A DNA stretch of 36,691 bases from JAGXLC01 sp964461045 (GTDB lineage Bacteria > Bacteroidota > Bacteroidia > Bacteroidales > UBA12077). Where the stretch lies: the NCBI GenBank assembly GCA_964461045.1, contig CAYWSJ010000031.1:1-36691 (forward strand), given 5' to 3'. The notes under the pieces are model-generated. The model had not been told where the DNA came from and made no database searches. It saw nothing but the letters and a program-made list of their open reading frames with translations. A program made the position numbers and the translations under genes. Shown in pieces: positions 25,570 through 32,447 of the stretch (position 1 is the first letter of the stretch; every line of letters starts with the position of its first letter).

Positions 25570-26880
25570 ATGAAAAAAGAACTCAAAATACTATTCTGGA
25601 TCGTCGCGTTCTTCCTGTTCGCTTATTTTATGCCATTATACAGTGACCGTTTCCGCGAGGCGATCATGGCCATGCTGGATCTTGCTAAATGGTATGCACA
25701 GGAGCATGTAATTTTGTGCTTGTTACCCGCATTCTTCATTGCCGGTGTTATTGCAGTGTTTGTAAGCCAGGGTTCAGTGCTGAAATACTTTGGGGCCCAG
25801 GCCAAAAAATGGGTCTCCTACTCGATCGCATCGGTTTCCGGAACCATTTTAGCGGTTTGTAGCTGTACAATACTCCCCTTATTTTCAAGCATTCACAAAC
25901 GCGGAGCCGGTATCGGACCAGCCATAGCTTTTCTCTACTCTGGTCCGGCAATCAATATTCTCGCGATCATCTTAACAGCCCGGATTCTTGGGTTTGAGAT
26001 GGGGGTAGCAAGAATTATCGGCGCAGTGATTTTTGCCATCGTTATTGGAAGCATAATGTCACTTATCTATCGAAAAGAAGAAAAAGACAAAGCCGAACGA
26101 CAAATGGCTATACCCCAGGAAGAAGCAAAGCGCCCTATGTGGCAAACAGCTTTTCACTTTTTTACACTGGTGCTTATCCTGGTCTTTGCCAACTGGGGAG
26201 CACCTGCAGAAAGCGTTGAAAGCGGAGGCTGGTACTGGATTTGGGCTCACAAATGGCACATCACGGCATTTTTTGGGATTTTACTCGTCTTCTCCCTAAT
26301 CTATGTGCTTAAGCTGAAAAAAGAATATGTGCTTATTGCTGCAGCCGTAACAGCCGGGTCTGCTTTTCTATTCGGAAATCCCCAGGTACCCGTTGTTGTG
26401 GGTATTGCAGGTCTTACCATACTGACGCTTTTCGACAAACGGGATGAAGAAAACAAGCAATGGACACTTTCCACATGGGACTTTGCTAAGCAAATCATGC
26501 CGCTTTTAGCTTTAGGTGTACTTGTGGCTGGCTTCCTGCTGGGATCTACACACGGAGATACAGACATGCCCGGCGTGATACCTAACGAATGGATCGTTAC
26601 CCTGGTAGGTGGCAACTCTATATTCTCTAACTTTTTTGCTTCAATCGTAGGGGCTTTCATGTATTTTGCCACCTTAACAGAAGTTCCTATATTACAAGGA
26701 TTAATGGGTGCAGGTATGGGGAAAGGCCCGGCATTAGCATTGTTATTGGCAGGACCTTCATTATCCCTGCCCAATATGCTCGTTATCCGTGGTGTAATCG
26801 GGACAAGGAAAACATTAGTATATGTTGCCCTTGTAGTGGTTATGGCCACAATAAGCGGATTAATTTTTGGATCAATTTAA
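25570..26880 (+). CDS. ArsP_1 / DUF318 family permease
   Basis: A 436-residue inner-membrane permease with about ten membrane segments in two homologous halves. Its diagnostic motif is SCTILPLFSSIHKRGAGIGP (about 100-119), with Cys-Ser-Cys just before the Pro. The second half holds the related NFFASIVGAFMYFATLTEVP region. Proteins of this fold include ArsP, which expels trivalent organoarsenicals, and many uncharacterised permeases. ATG 25570 is used rather than the in-frame TTG at 25528, which lies just after the repeat. Downstream of arsG with a 171-bp gap, it is likely in the same operon or at least the same regulon. A terminator-like hairpin follows at 26922. Confidence 0.85.
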   Translation: MKKELKILFWIVAFFLFAYFMPLYSDRFREAIMAMLDLAKWYAQEHVILCLLPAFFIAGVIAVFVSQGSVLKYFGAQAKKWVSYSIASVSGTILAVCSCTILPLFSSIHKRGAGIGPAIAFLYSGPAINILAIILTARILGFEMGVARIIGAVIFAIVIGSIMSLIYRKEEKDKAERQMAIPQEEAKRPMWQTAFHFFTLVLILVFANWGAPAESVESGGWYWIWAHKWHITAFFGILLVFSLIYVLKLKKEYVLIAAAVTAGSAFLFGNPQVPVVVGIAGLTILTLFDKRDEENKQWTLSTWDFAKQIMPLLALGVLVAGFLLGSTHGDTDMPGVIPNEWIVTLVGGNSIFSNFFASIVGAFMYFATLTEVPILQGLMGAGMGKGPALALLLAGPSLSLPNMLVIRGVIGTRKTLVYVALVVVMATISGLIFGSI

Positions 26881-26921
26881 ATAAAATTTAACCCTCATTC
26901 AAAAATTATAGTAGAATCCAG

Positions 26922-26952
26922 ACCCGGTGTATCTCGAAGACACGCCGGGTTT
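26922..26952 (+). terminator. Terminator-like hairpin of the arsR-arsFG-permease operon
   Basis: ACCCGG (26922-26927) pairs with CCGGGT (26945-26950), extended by TGT/ACA with a two-base bulge. It is followed only by TTTCCTT, so it is not strongly T-rich. It begins 42 bp after the permease stop. Confidence 0.6.
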
Positions 26953-26969
26953 CCTTGGATTATGGAACA

Positions 26970-26996
26970 CTGATGACGCTGATGCAGCTGATTTGC
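26970..26996. repeat. Three 9-bp CTGAT repeats
   Basis: CTGATGACG, CTGATGCAG and CTGATTTGC lie in tandem (26970-26996). A related copy in the opposite orientation is at 29870-29898. They look like a degenerate dispersed intergenic repeat; no role is known here. Confidence 0.5.
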
Positions 26997-27367
26997 GCGA
27001 ATGAATAAAACGACCGGCTAGCGTCCTGGTGCCCGGTTTTTGACCTCAAACTCCTGGTGATTTTCTAAACCACCTTAAAATCTGGTTTTCTTCCCTCCAG
27101 CTGCTCCTCGTTCCCCTAAAAGGGATGCCCTTCCACATAAATTTCTGCATTTTCACCATTTAGATTAAACCCTCTGTCTGTTGCTATTGCCTGCGAAAGG
27201 ATACTCCGCAGAAGACGGAGATCGGCAAGCACGGGAGATCTCTCCAACTTTTCTGTTTAGCTTGGTGGAAATTAAACGTCACACACCACCCCAGCTCGCT
27301 TCAGCGGGCTCTCATATATGTGTACAGGTGACGAATACAACTGCTCACCTGATATGTGATTTTTTGT
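26997..27367. other. Hairpin-dense, gene-free convergent region
   Basis: Part of the 487-bp gap between two converging operons. It holds nested stems TTGCC/GGCAA (27187-27228) around CTCCG/CGGAG (27204-27220). It also holds AGCTCGC/GCGGGCT with a TTCA loop (27293-27310) and CAGGTGA/TCACCTG (27325-27351). ACCGG/CCGGT at 27013-27037 precedes a T-run. A 46-codon stop-free stretch lies on the minus strand (27119-27256) without an ATG. Composition is richer in G+C than most spacers. Either terminators and a decayed element, or a structured RNA. Confidence 0.4.
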
Positions 27368-28141
27368 CTATGCAGTAACAACCATTATAGTTGCCGCAAG
27401 CAGGGAGGTGAGGGCAAAAATAATTTTTAATTTTCTGGGCTGAATATGCACCGTTAATTTAGTTCCTAAGAAGCCGCCAATTGCTCCGGCTATGGCTAAA
27501 GGTATGGCTACAGAAGGATCAAAATGCCCGGTGCTTAAATGCCCTAGAAAACCGGCCGTGGCAGTAATCATAACCAATGTTGTAGATGTTCCAACTGCAA
27601 TGCGCATAGGAACTCCGACAGCCAGAACCATAAGGGGAACCAGAAAAGAACCCCCGGATATACCAACCATCCCAGAAACAAAACCGGTTAATAAAACAAT
27701 TGGAACAAATATGTAGAGATTAATCCAATAAGTCTGATTACCTGAGTTTAATTTCAACCGATGGGTCTTCTTTACGTTAGCTTCACCTTTTACTGGCCTC
27801 AGCATAAGTACCGATGCGATAAAAATGAATACCGCGAATATGTTTTTCAAGAATTTACCTCCAAAGACATCGGAAAAGAAACCGCCAAGAAAAGCCGATA
27901 TAAGTGTCATCCCTCCAATTAGTAACACCAGCTTCCAGTCGGTTACTTTTTTCTTCCCAAAAAATACAGTGGCCGTCAAAGAAGATGCAATCAGGACAAA
28001 TTGGCCGGTGGTTGCCGCCACATGCATTCCTATCCCTGAAAGAGCAATAGCAAGCACATAAAAATTACCGCCACCCCGGCCTGTCATTGTCATAGTAGCT
28101 GCAATGACAAATATAATCAAAGCTAAAATCCAAATTTCCAT
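27368..28141 (-). CDS. TSUP family (TauE/SafE) sulfur-anion transporter
   Basis: A 257-residue inner-membrane protein with about eight hydrophobic segments of the sulfite exporter TauE/SafE (TSUP) family, whose members move sulfite, thiosulfate, sulfoacetate or related anions. The two-fold family layout is visible: MTMTGRGGGNFYVLAI near 18-33, and in the second half SGMVGISGGSFLVPLMV and GTSTTLVMITATAGFLGH. It begins 3 bp after the rhodanese stop, with arsR upstream, forming the operon arsR-rhodanese-TSUP. The neighbours suggest that it exports the product of the rhodanese reaction (thiosulfate or sulfite). Direction and substrate are inferred. Confidence 0.88.
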   Translation of the reverse strand: MEIWILALIIFVIAATMTMTGRGGGNFYVLAIALSGIGMHVAATTGQFVLIASSLTATVFFGKKKVTDWKLVLLIGGMTLISAFLGGFFSDVFGGKFLKNIFAVFIFIASVLMLRPVKGEANVKKTHRLKLNSGNQTYWINLYIFVPIVLLTGFVSGMVGISGGSFLVPLMVLAVGVPMRIAVGTSTTLVMITATAGFLGHLSTGHFDPSVAIPLAIAGAIGGFLGTKLTVHIQPRKLKIIFALTSLLAATIMVVTA

Positions 28142-28144
28142 GAG

Positions 28145-28537
28145 TTAATTATTATTCAGGTGTTTATAAATCTTTCCAGGCATCAGGACTGAAATAAGGT
28201 TGTTGTAACCGCCTTCTAATATTTTTACCTTGTCATAACCTCTGCTCTTAAGGTAAAGAAAGATCATCACACATCTTACTCCAGAGGAGCAAAATACTCC
28301 TAACAACCGGTTTTTTGGTATTTCGTTAATTCTTGATGGTACCTCATGCATGGGAATTTCCAGCAAGGAGATGTGATGCTTCAGGGGGAACCGAAGGGTT
28401 TCGGTTTCTTCTTTTGACCTTAGATCAAGGAGTACTGCATCCTGTTGTTTTAAAAATGATTCCGGATCGGTTTTATGCTGGGCAGTGGCAAAATATTGAA
28501 AATCCATGCTTTCGATTATTCTTTCCAATTCATTCAT
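28145..28537 (-). CDS. Rhodanese-domain sulfurtransferase
   Basis: A 130-residue single-domain cytoplasmic rhodanese. LLDLRSKEE near 34-42 is the usual first strand, and the active-site loop is CSSGVRC (catalytic cysteine near 82, with Arg at the loop end), followed by ILEGGYNNL. It moves sulfane sulfur from a donor such as a persulfide or thiosulfate onto a thiol. The first 25 residues have no clear family. Encoded between arsR (54-bp gap) and the TSUP transporter (3-bp gap), so it probably supplies or removes the sulfur species that the transporter moves. A tandem or arsenate-reductase-like rhodanese is excluded by size. Confidence 0.88.
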   Translation of the reverse strand: MNELERIIESMDFQYFATAQHKTDPESFLKQQDAVLLDLRSKEETETLRFPLKHHISLLEIPMHEVPSRINEIPKNRLLGVFCSSGVRCVMIFLYLKSRGYDKVKILEGGYNNLISVLMPGKIYKHLNNN

Positions 28538-28591
28538 AAAAATTGTTTTTTTTAAAATTACACGTACGTTTATTTGTTATAGAGTCTGTAT

Positions 28592-28933
28592 TCAAAGTTC
28601 TTCAACATTTGAGTCAGGACAGGAAAACTCTTTGCAATCTGACGGACATTTAACAATCCTTTGGGCACATCTTATAAAATCAAACAAGCAAGGCACGTTC
28701 AATTTGTAATACACTGTATTTCTTTCCTTTACTCCGGATACGATATTGTATCTTTTCAACAGGTCAAGATGTTTGGACATCGTGGATATATCAATGCCTG
28801 CAATCTGAGCAAGTTGAGAAACCGAATAAGATTGTTTTCGAATTGCATCAAGAATAAAGAGCCTCGTGGGATGCGACAAAGCCTTAAAAATATTAGCTTC
28901 TCCCTGATATTGATTGGTTATTTGCAGGTTCAT
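28592..28933 (-). CDS. ArsR/SmtB family regulator with a Cys-rich tail
   Basis: A 113-residue winged-helix protein. The start FKALSHPTRLFILDAIRKQ and the recognition helix DISTMSKHLDLLKRYNIVSG are typical, with wing GVKERNTVYYKL. Near the C-terminus five cysteines fall within about 26 residues (CLFDFIRCAQRIVKC and SDCKEFSCPD), a likely metalloid, metal or persulfide sensor site. The sensor for a rhodanese/TSUP operon might instead respond to sulfane sulfur, like BigR or SqrR; the Cys pattern differs from those as I recall. First gene of its operon, with a well-formed promoter upstream at 29011-29040. Confidence 0.86.
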   Translation of the reverse strand: MNLQITNQYQGEANIFKALSHPTRLFILDAIRKQSYSVSQLAQIAGIDISTMSKHLDLLKRYNIVSGVKERNTVYYKLNVPCLFDFIRCAQRIVKCPSDCKEFSCPDSNVEEL

Positions 28934-28985
28934 TTTATAGATTTTATGCGTTAAATTCCAGTTTATTTGTTTGTTTTATCGTGTA

Positions 28986-29003
28986 TTTGGTTTTTTTGCC
29001 AAA
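28986..29003. promoter_or_regulatory. Candidate operator in the arsR-rhodanese-TSUP promoter
   Basis: TTTGG (28986-28990), 8 bp, CCAAA (28999-29003), with another CCAA at 29007-29010 next to the -7 box. It overlaps the predicted start of transcription, where a repressor would act. Confidence 0.45.
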
Positions 29004-29010
29004 CGACCAA

Positions 29011-29040
29011 CAAATTTAAAAGATTATTTTTATATGGCAA
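29011..29040 (-). promoter_or_regulatory. Bacteroidetes-type promoter of arsR-rhodanese-TSUP
   Basis: On the minus strand TTG (29038-29040), a 19-bp spacer, and TAAATTTG (29011-29018) match the -33 and -7 elements. The predicted leader before the ATG at 28933 is about 70 bases. Confidence 0.65.
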
Positions 29041-29184
29041 GATAGAAAATTTCAAACTTTCGAGTCAAAAAGCCAATGAAAAAACACTTCGACAATTCAA
29101 CAATAGGAAACAAAATATTATGACAAAACTCATATTAAAAAAACAACAATTTGCGCAACATTTTTTAGCAAATAATGTTATATA

Positions 29185-29199
29185 AATAACAGTGTTATT
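29185..29199. promoter_or_regulatory. Palindromic site upstream of osmC
   Basis: AATAACA, G, TGTTATT is a perfect 7-1-7 palindrome 40 bp before the osmC ATG, with partial extra half-sites around it (ATGTTAT at 29174, ATAACAAT at 29203). It could be an operator; no regulator can be assigned. Confidence 0.45.
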
Positions 29200-29238
29200 A
29201 AAATAACAATATTAATAAATAAAAAAAAGGAGTTTATT

Positions 29239-29697
29239 ATGAAAGATATGAATGTAAATATTAAAGCAGAAAGTAAAAACGCTACACAAACAGAAGTTAA
29301 AGCACGTAATTTCAAAATGACCATTGATGAACCTCAAAACCTTGGTGGAACCGATGAAGGAGCTAATCCTGTAGAATATGTATTGGGGGCTTTATCGGGT
29401 TGTCTGACCGTTGTTGGTCATTTGGTAGCCAAGGAAATGGGATTTACTCTTCGCGGAATGAGCATGGAATTAAGTGGAAATTTAGACCCAGCAAGGTTTA
29501 TGGGGAAATCAAAAGAGGAAAGAGCTGGATTTAAGGGAATTGAAGTAAAGATTCATGCCGATGCGGATACAGATGAAGAAACACTGAACAAATGGGTAGA
29601 GCAAATAGAAGATCGCTGTCCTGTGAGCGATAATCTATCTCATGAAACACCTGTTCAGATTAATGCGCTGAAGTCAGTTGACGCGATGAGCAACTAA
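29239..29697 (+). CDS. OsmC family peroxiredoxin-like protein
   Basis: A 152-residue OsmC/Ohr-family protein. The two reactive cysteines of the fold are C55 in LSGCLTVVGH and the Cys in RCPVSDNL near residue 126. DEGANPVEYVLGALSG is typical of the YhfA-type OsmC branch rather than Ohr. Members detoxify organic hydroperoxides or, as recently suggested, handle persulfides and other thiol adducts, which would fit the neighbouring rhodanese and thioredoxin genes. The start is supported by AAAGGAG 8 bp upstream of the ATG. It is divergent from the arsR2 operon and ends before a strong terminator. Confidence 0.88.
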   Translation: MKDMNVNIKAESKNATQTEVKARNFKMTIDEPQNLGGTDEGANPVEYVLGALSGCLTVVGHLVAKEMGFTLRGMSMELSGNLDPARFMGKSKEERAGFKGIEVKIHADADTDEETLNKWVEQIEDRCPVSDNLSHETPVQINALKSVDAMSN

Positions 29698-29728
29698 TTC
29701 CTCAGGACATAGCTGATAAATTTAAAAT

Positions 29729-29775
29729 ACCTAAATCTGCTGTATAAACGAAAAAGCAGATTTAGGTGTTTTTTT
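29729..29775 (+). terminator. Rho-independent terminator of osmC
   Basis: ACCTAAATCTGCT (29729-29741) and AGCAGATTTAGGT (29755-29767) form a perfect 13-bp stem with a 13-base loop, followed by G and seven T's. Confidence 0.92.
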
Positions 29776-29869
29776 ACCATTCCGGTGTTTATCCCTAATG
29801 TCATCATGGCAAGTTTCATGTTGCCAATGATCGAATATAAAAATAAAACACAGTTAAAACGGAAATAAA

Positions 29870-29898
29870 CTGATCAGTTTTAATCAGTCGCATCAGTG
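29870..29898. repeat. CTGAT repeat, reverse orientation
   Basis: On the minus strand the segment reads CACTGATGCGACTGATTAA and then AACTGATCAG, similar in spacing and wording to the tandem repeat at 26970-26996. It lies between osmC and the CKKC protein gene. Confidence 0.4.
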
Positions 29899-29928
29899 GT
29901 ATTGGCGTTCTATAAAAACTTTCATCCT

Positions 29929-30270
29929 TTACAGGAAAAACATATCATCTTCCGGTGGTGCTTTTCTTTTTTCTTCAATATCTATGTCAGCTTCATCAGG
30001 AGTCTGGTTAAAGGCATTTTTTCTTAATTGCAGATATGTTTTATAAACTGTCTCTTTTCCATCTTCTTCCACAATAAAGAAAGGGGTGTATTCCATGCTG
30101 TGTTTCTCTGCTAGCCTGAATCCCTCTGAATCAGATTCTCGCACATCAGCATAAGCTACATGATCAATTTTATCCATTTCATTGTGGGCTTTTAAACGCT
30201 CGGTTACTTCTTTACATTTTTTGCATTCACTTCCATCCTCAAGAATTTTCTTAACCATTGTGATTTTCAT
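29929..30270 (-). CDS. Thioredoxin-like protein with a CKKC motif
   Basis: A 113-residue cytoplasmic protein. Near the start SECKKCKEVTERL (CKKC near 16-19) sits after a beta strand, and the cis-Pro site is YTPFFIVEEDGKE (T-P near 62-63), giving a glutaredoxin/thioredoxin-like fold. The C-terminal 25 residues are acidic and charged, with no further domain. The exact family is unrecognised and its substrate is unknown. Divergent from arsC, with a 161-bp spacer that may hold shared regulatory sites. It may take part in arsenate reduction or in thiol repair. Confidence 0.72.
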   Translation of the reverse strand: MKITMVKKILEDGSECKKCKEVTERLKAHNEMDKIDHVAYADVRESDSEGFRLAEKHSMEYTPFFIVEEDGKETVYKTYLQLRKNAFNQTPDEADIDIEEKRKAPPEDDMFFL

Positions 30271-30431
30271 ATCTCTAATCTTTAATAGTTTGATTGAGTC
30301 AACAAATATAAAAAAGATATTGTTTTCCCTTACTGAATTTATTTATGCAATAATTTCTTTTTACTTTTAAGAAAAATATGAAAACGTGTTGTAACTTTCA
30401 ATTGATAAAAAACTATTTAACAATAAAAAAC

Positions 30432-30863
30432 ATGAAAATCCTTATCCTCTGCACCGGGAACTCTTGTCGAAGCCAGATGGCCGAAGGCTTTCTCATATCT
30501 ATTGATTCCAGCCTTGATGTAAACTCAGCCGGGACAAAACCGGAAAATGAAGTAAATCCGAAAGCTATAGAGGTAATGAATGAAAAAGGCATTGATCTGT
30601 CTCAAAATTTCCCGAAGAAAGTGGATGAATTTCTGGATCAGTCGTTTGATTATGTTATTACGGTCTGCGATTCAGCCAAGGAAACATGCCCGGTTTTTAT
30701 GGGGGATATAAAACACAGGCTTCACATGGGTTTCGAAGATCCGGCCGGAGCTACCGGGACAGAACAGGAAATCCTTAAAAAATTCAGGGAAGTACGTGAT
30801 CAGATCCAGGAAAAATTTTATTCCTTTTATCAGAATCGTATTCTTAATAAAAAATCAAAATAA
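30432..30863 (+). CDS. arsC: Thioredoxin-coupled arsenate reductase (LMW-PTP type)
   Basis: A 143-residue cytoplasmic enzyme that reduces arsenate to arsenite. It has the low-molecular-weight phosphatase P-loop CTGNSCRSQ (nucleophile C7, R13 of the C-X5-R pattern). The Cys pair in VCDSAKETCPVF is spaced exactly as C82/C89 in S. aureus ArsC; that triple-Cys chemistry uses thioredoxin as electron donor. ATG 30432 is chosen because the P-loop starts right after it; the in-frame ATG at 30378 adds 18 residues unlike the family. Arsenite made here would need export by the neighbouring permeases or by another route; no ArsB or Acr3 is in the window. Confidence 0.92.
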   Translation: MKILILCTGNSCRSQMAEGFLISIDSSLDVNSAGTKPENEVNPKAIEVMNEKGIDLSQNFPKKVDEFLDQSFDYVITVCDSAKETCPVFMGDIKHRLHMGFEDPAGATGTEQEILKKFREVRDQIQEKFYSFYQNRILNKKSK

Positions 30864-30864
30864 C

Positions 30865-30897
30865 TTTTGCATTAAACAACTGGTATTCTTACATTTG
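30865..30897 (+). promoter_or_regulatory. Bacteroidetes-type promoter downstream of arsC
   Basis: TTTTG (30865-30869), 20-bp spacer, TACATTTG (30890-30897). It starts just after the arsC stop and would give the histidine kinase mRNA a leader of about 140 bases. Part of that leader can pair imperfectly, but no known riboswitch is recognised. Confidence 0.6.
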
Positions 30898-31047
30898 TAC
30901 CCAACTGGTTGTTGTTGACTTTTAATAAGAATTATCTGAATTCAATCATAAACAAGAAAGACTTATATATCCCAAAATTACTTTAATTAGACATTAAACA
31001 TAAATTAGTTGCAAAAGCAAATCTAATTTATAATACAGCAGGACAAT

Positions 31048-32444
31048 ATGGAAGAGAAAGATATCAAAAAAAGGCTGAATGAACTTGAAAACTCATACAG
31101 TGAACTAAATGAGCAATATCAATTTTTATTCGAAAGTATAAATGATGGTGCAGCGATTCTTAAACCATCGAATGGGGGCAAAGATTTTGTAATATCCGAT
31201 ATAAATCAAAGTGTAGAAGAAATTGAAAAAATAAAAAAAGAAGAAGTACTTGGAAAGTTATTTTCTGAAGCCTTCCCAAGAGCTCATTATAATGGATTGT
31301 CAGAAGTATTCTCAAGGGTTTGGAAGACTGGTAAAACAGAAAGCTTTCCTTTGCTTATTAAGAAAGATTCAGAGATAACAAATTATCATAGAAACAAAAT
31401 TAAACGTCTCCCCAATGGAAATTTACTGGTTCTATATAAAGACATTCAAGAATTTGAAAAATCAAAAAAAGCACTTGCTGAAAGCGAAAATCGGCTTAAA
31501 CTAGCTCTAGAAAGTACNNNNNNNNNNNNNNNNNNNNNNNNNNNNNNNNNNNNNNNNNNNNNNNNNNNNNNNNNNNNNNNNNNNNNNNNNNNNNNNNNNN
31601 NNNNNNNNNNNNNNNNNATTACAAATGGATATTAAACTGGGGCAAAATCATTGAAAAAGATGAAAATGGTAATCCTGCAAGAGCAGTAGGTACTCACCTT
31701 GACATAGACAAGCGAAAAAAAGCAGAAGAAAAATTATCGGAACTAAATGCCACAAAAGATCGCTTATTTTCTATAATCGGGCATGATTTAAAAAATCCAT
31801 TATCTGATATTTTAGGTTTTTCTTCCCTTTTAACCTCAAATTATTCAGAGTATTCGCCAGATAAGATAAAAACTTTCATTGGTTATATAAAACAAGCAGC
31901 TGCAAGAATGCACGATTTGCTGGAAAATCTTCTCCGTTGGTCCAGACTGCAAAGAGAAGAAACTCCTTACAGACCTGAAAAAATAGACATTAATAAGCTT
32001 TTTGCCAAAATTGTTTCACAGTTTCAGACAAAAGCTGACGCAAAAAAAATTAAACTTTCCTATCCGGAAGATGAAATCAACCTTGTTCATGCAGACAGAA
32101 ACATGATAGAGACTGTACTTAGAAACCTTATTTCCAATGCATTAAAGTACACAGAAGAAGAGGGAGCAGTCTCTGTTTTTACAACTGAAGGCGAAAACCA
32201 TAAGATGATAGTTTCAGTTGAAGACACAGGAATAGGAATCAAACCAAATAATATAAATGAATTATTTCAGGCAGACAGGAGTAAAAGTACATGTGGAACT
32301 AACGGAGAAAAAGGCACAGGCCTGGGGTTAATTCTGTGTAAAGAAATTATCGATATTCACAACGAGGACATTTGGGTTGAGAGTGAACCCGGAAAAGGAA
32401 GTACTTTTAAATTCACACTTTTAAATGCTAATTACCAAAACTAA
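31048..32444 (+). CDS. PAS-domain sensor histidine kinase, interrupted by an assembly gap
   Basis: One gene split by 100 Ns. Before the gap are a coiled N-terminus, a PAS domain (about 20-135) and the beginning of a second PAS (RLKLALEST). After the gap the frame shifts by arbitrary gap size, and reads the C-terminal end of that PAS (YKWILNWGKI, then VGTHLDIDKRKKAEE), a HisKA domain with the phospho-acceptor region FSIIGHDLKNPL, and a HATPase with NLISNALKYT, EDTGIGIKP and GTGLGLILCKE. Soluble: no membrane segment is seen. The true missing length must be 2 modulo 3 to restore the frame. It signals through an unidentified response regulator; none is adjacent on this strand except the LytTR protein 1 kb away. 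Confidence 0.85.
31518..31617. other. Assembly gap of 100 Ns
   Basis: Exactly 100 undetermined bases, the usual placeholder for a gap of unknown length. It falls inside the second PAS domain of the histidine kinase. Typical PAS spacing suggests the true missing stretch is longer than 100, near 240-250 bases, which is an estimate. Confidence 0.98.
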
Positions 32445-32447
32445 TTA

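Larger units (their letters stand above)
28934..29238. other. Divergent regulatory region between arsR and osmC
   Basis: A 305-bp AT-rich gap. It holds the minus-strand promoter and inverted repeat for arsR-rhodanese-TSUP, and a palindrome and a clear Shine-Dalgarno-like AAAGGAG for osmC. A 72-codon open frame (28967-29185) overlaps these elements and has no recognisable protein. Confidence 0.6.

Noticed and set aside
26301..26849. Open frame of 182 codons on the minus strand
   Set aside because: It lies wholly inside the ArsP_1-type permease on the plus strand, has no family signature, and is a shadow of a G+C-richer gene.
27181..27378. Open frame of 65 codons in the gap between the permease and TSUP genes
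   Set aside because: It crosses several perfect hairpins and overlaps the TSUP stop; it has no domain. Reported as part of the hairpin-rich region instead.
28967..29185. Open frame of 72 codons between arsR and osmC
   Set aside because: It overlaps the promoter and operator elements, its product has no recognisable features and AT-rich low-complexity content, and it has no ribosome binding site.
31596..31635. Stop codon after the N-stretch in the original kinase frame
   Set aside because: It appears only because the gap is written as exactly 100 bases; the correct frame continues through the rest of the PAS domain.
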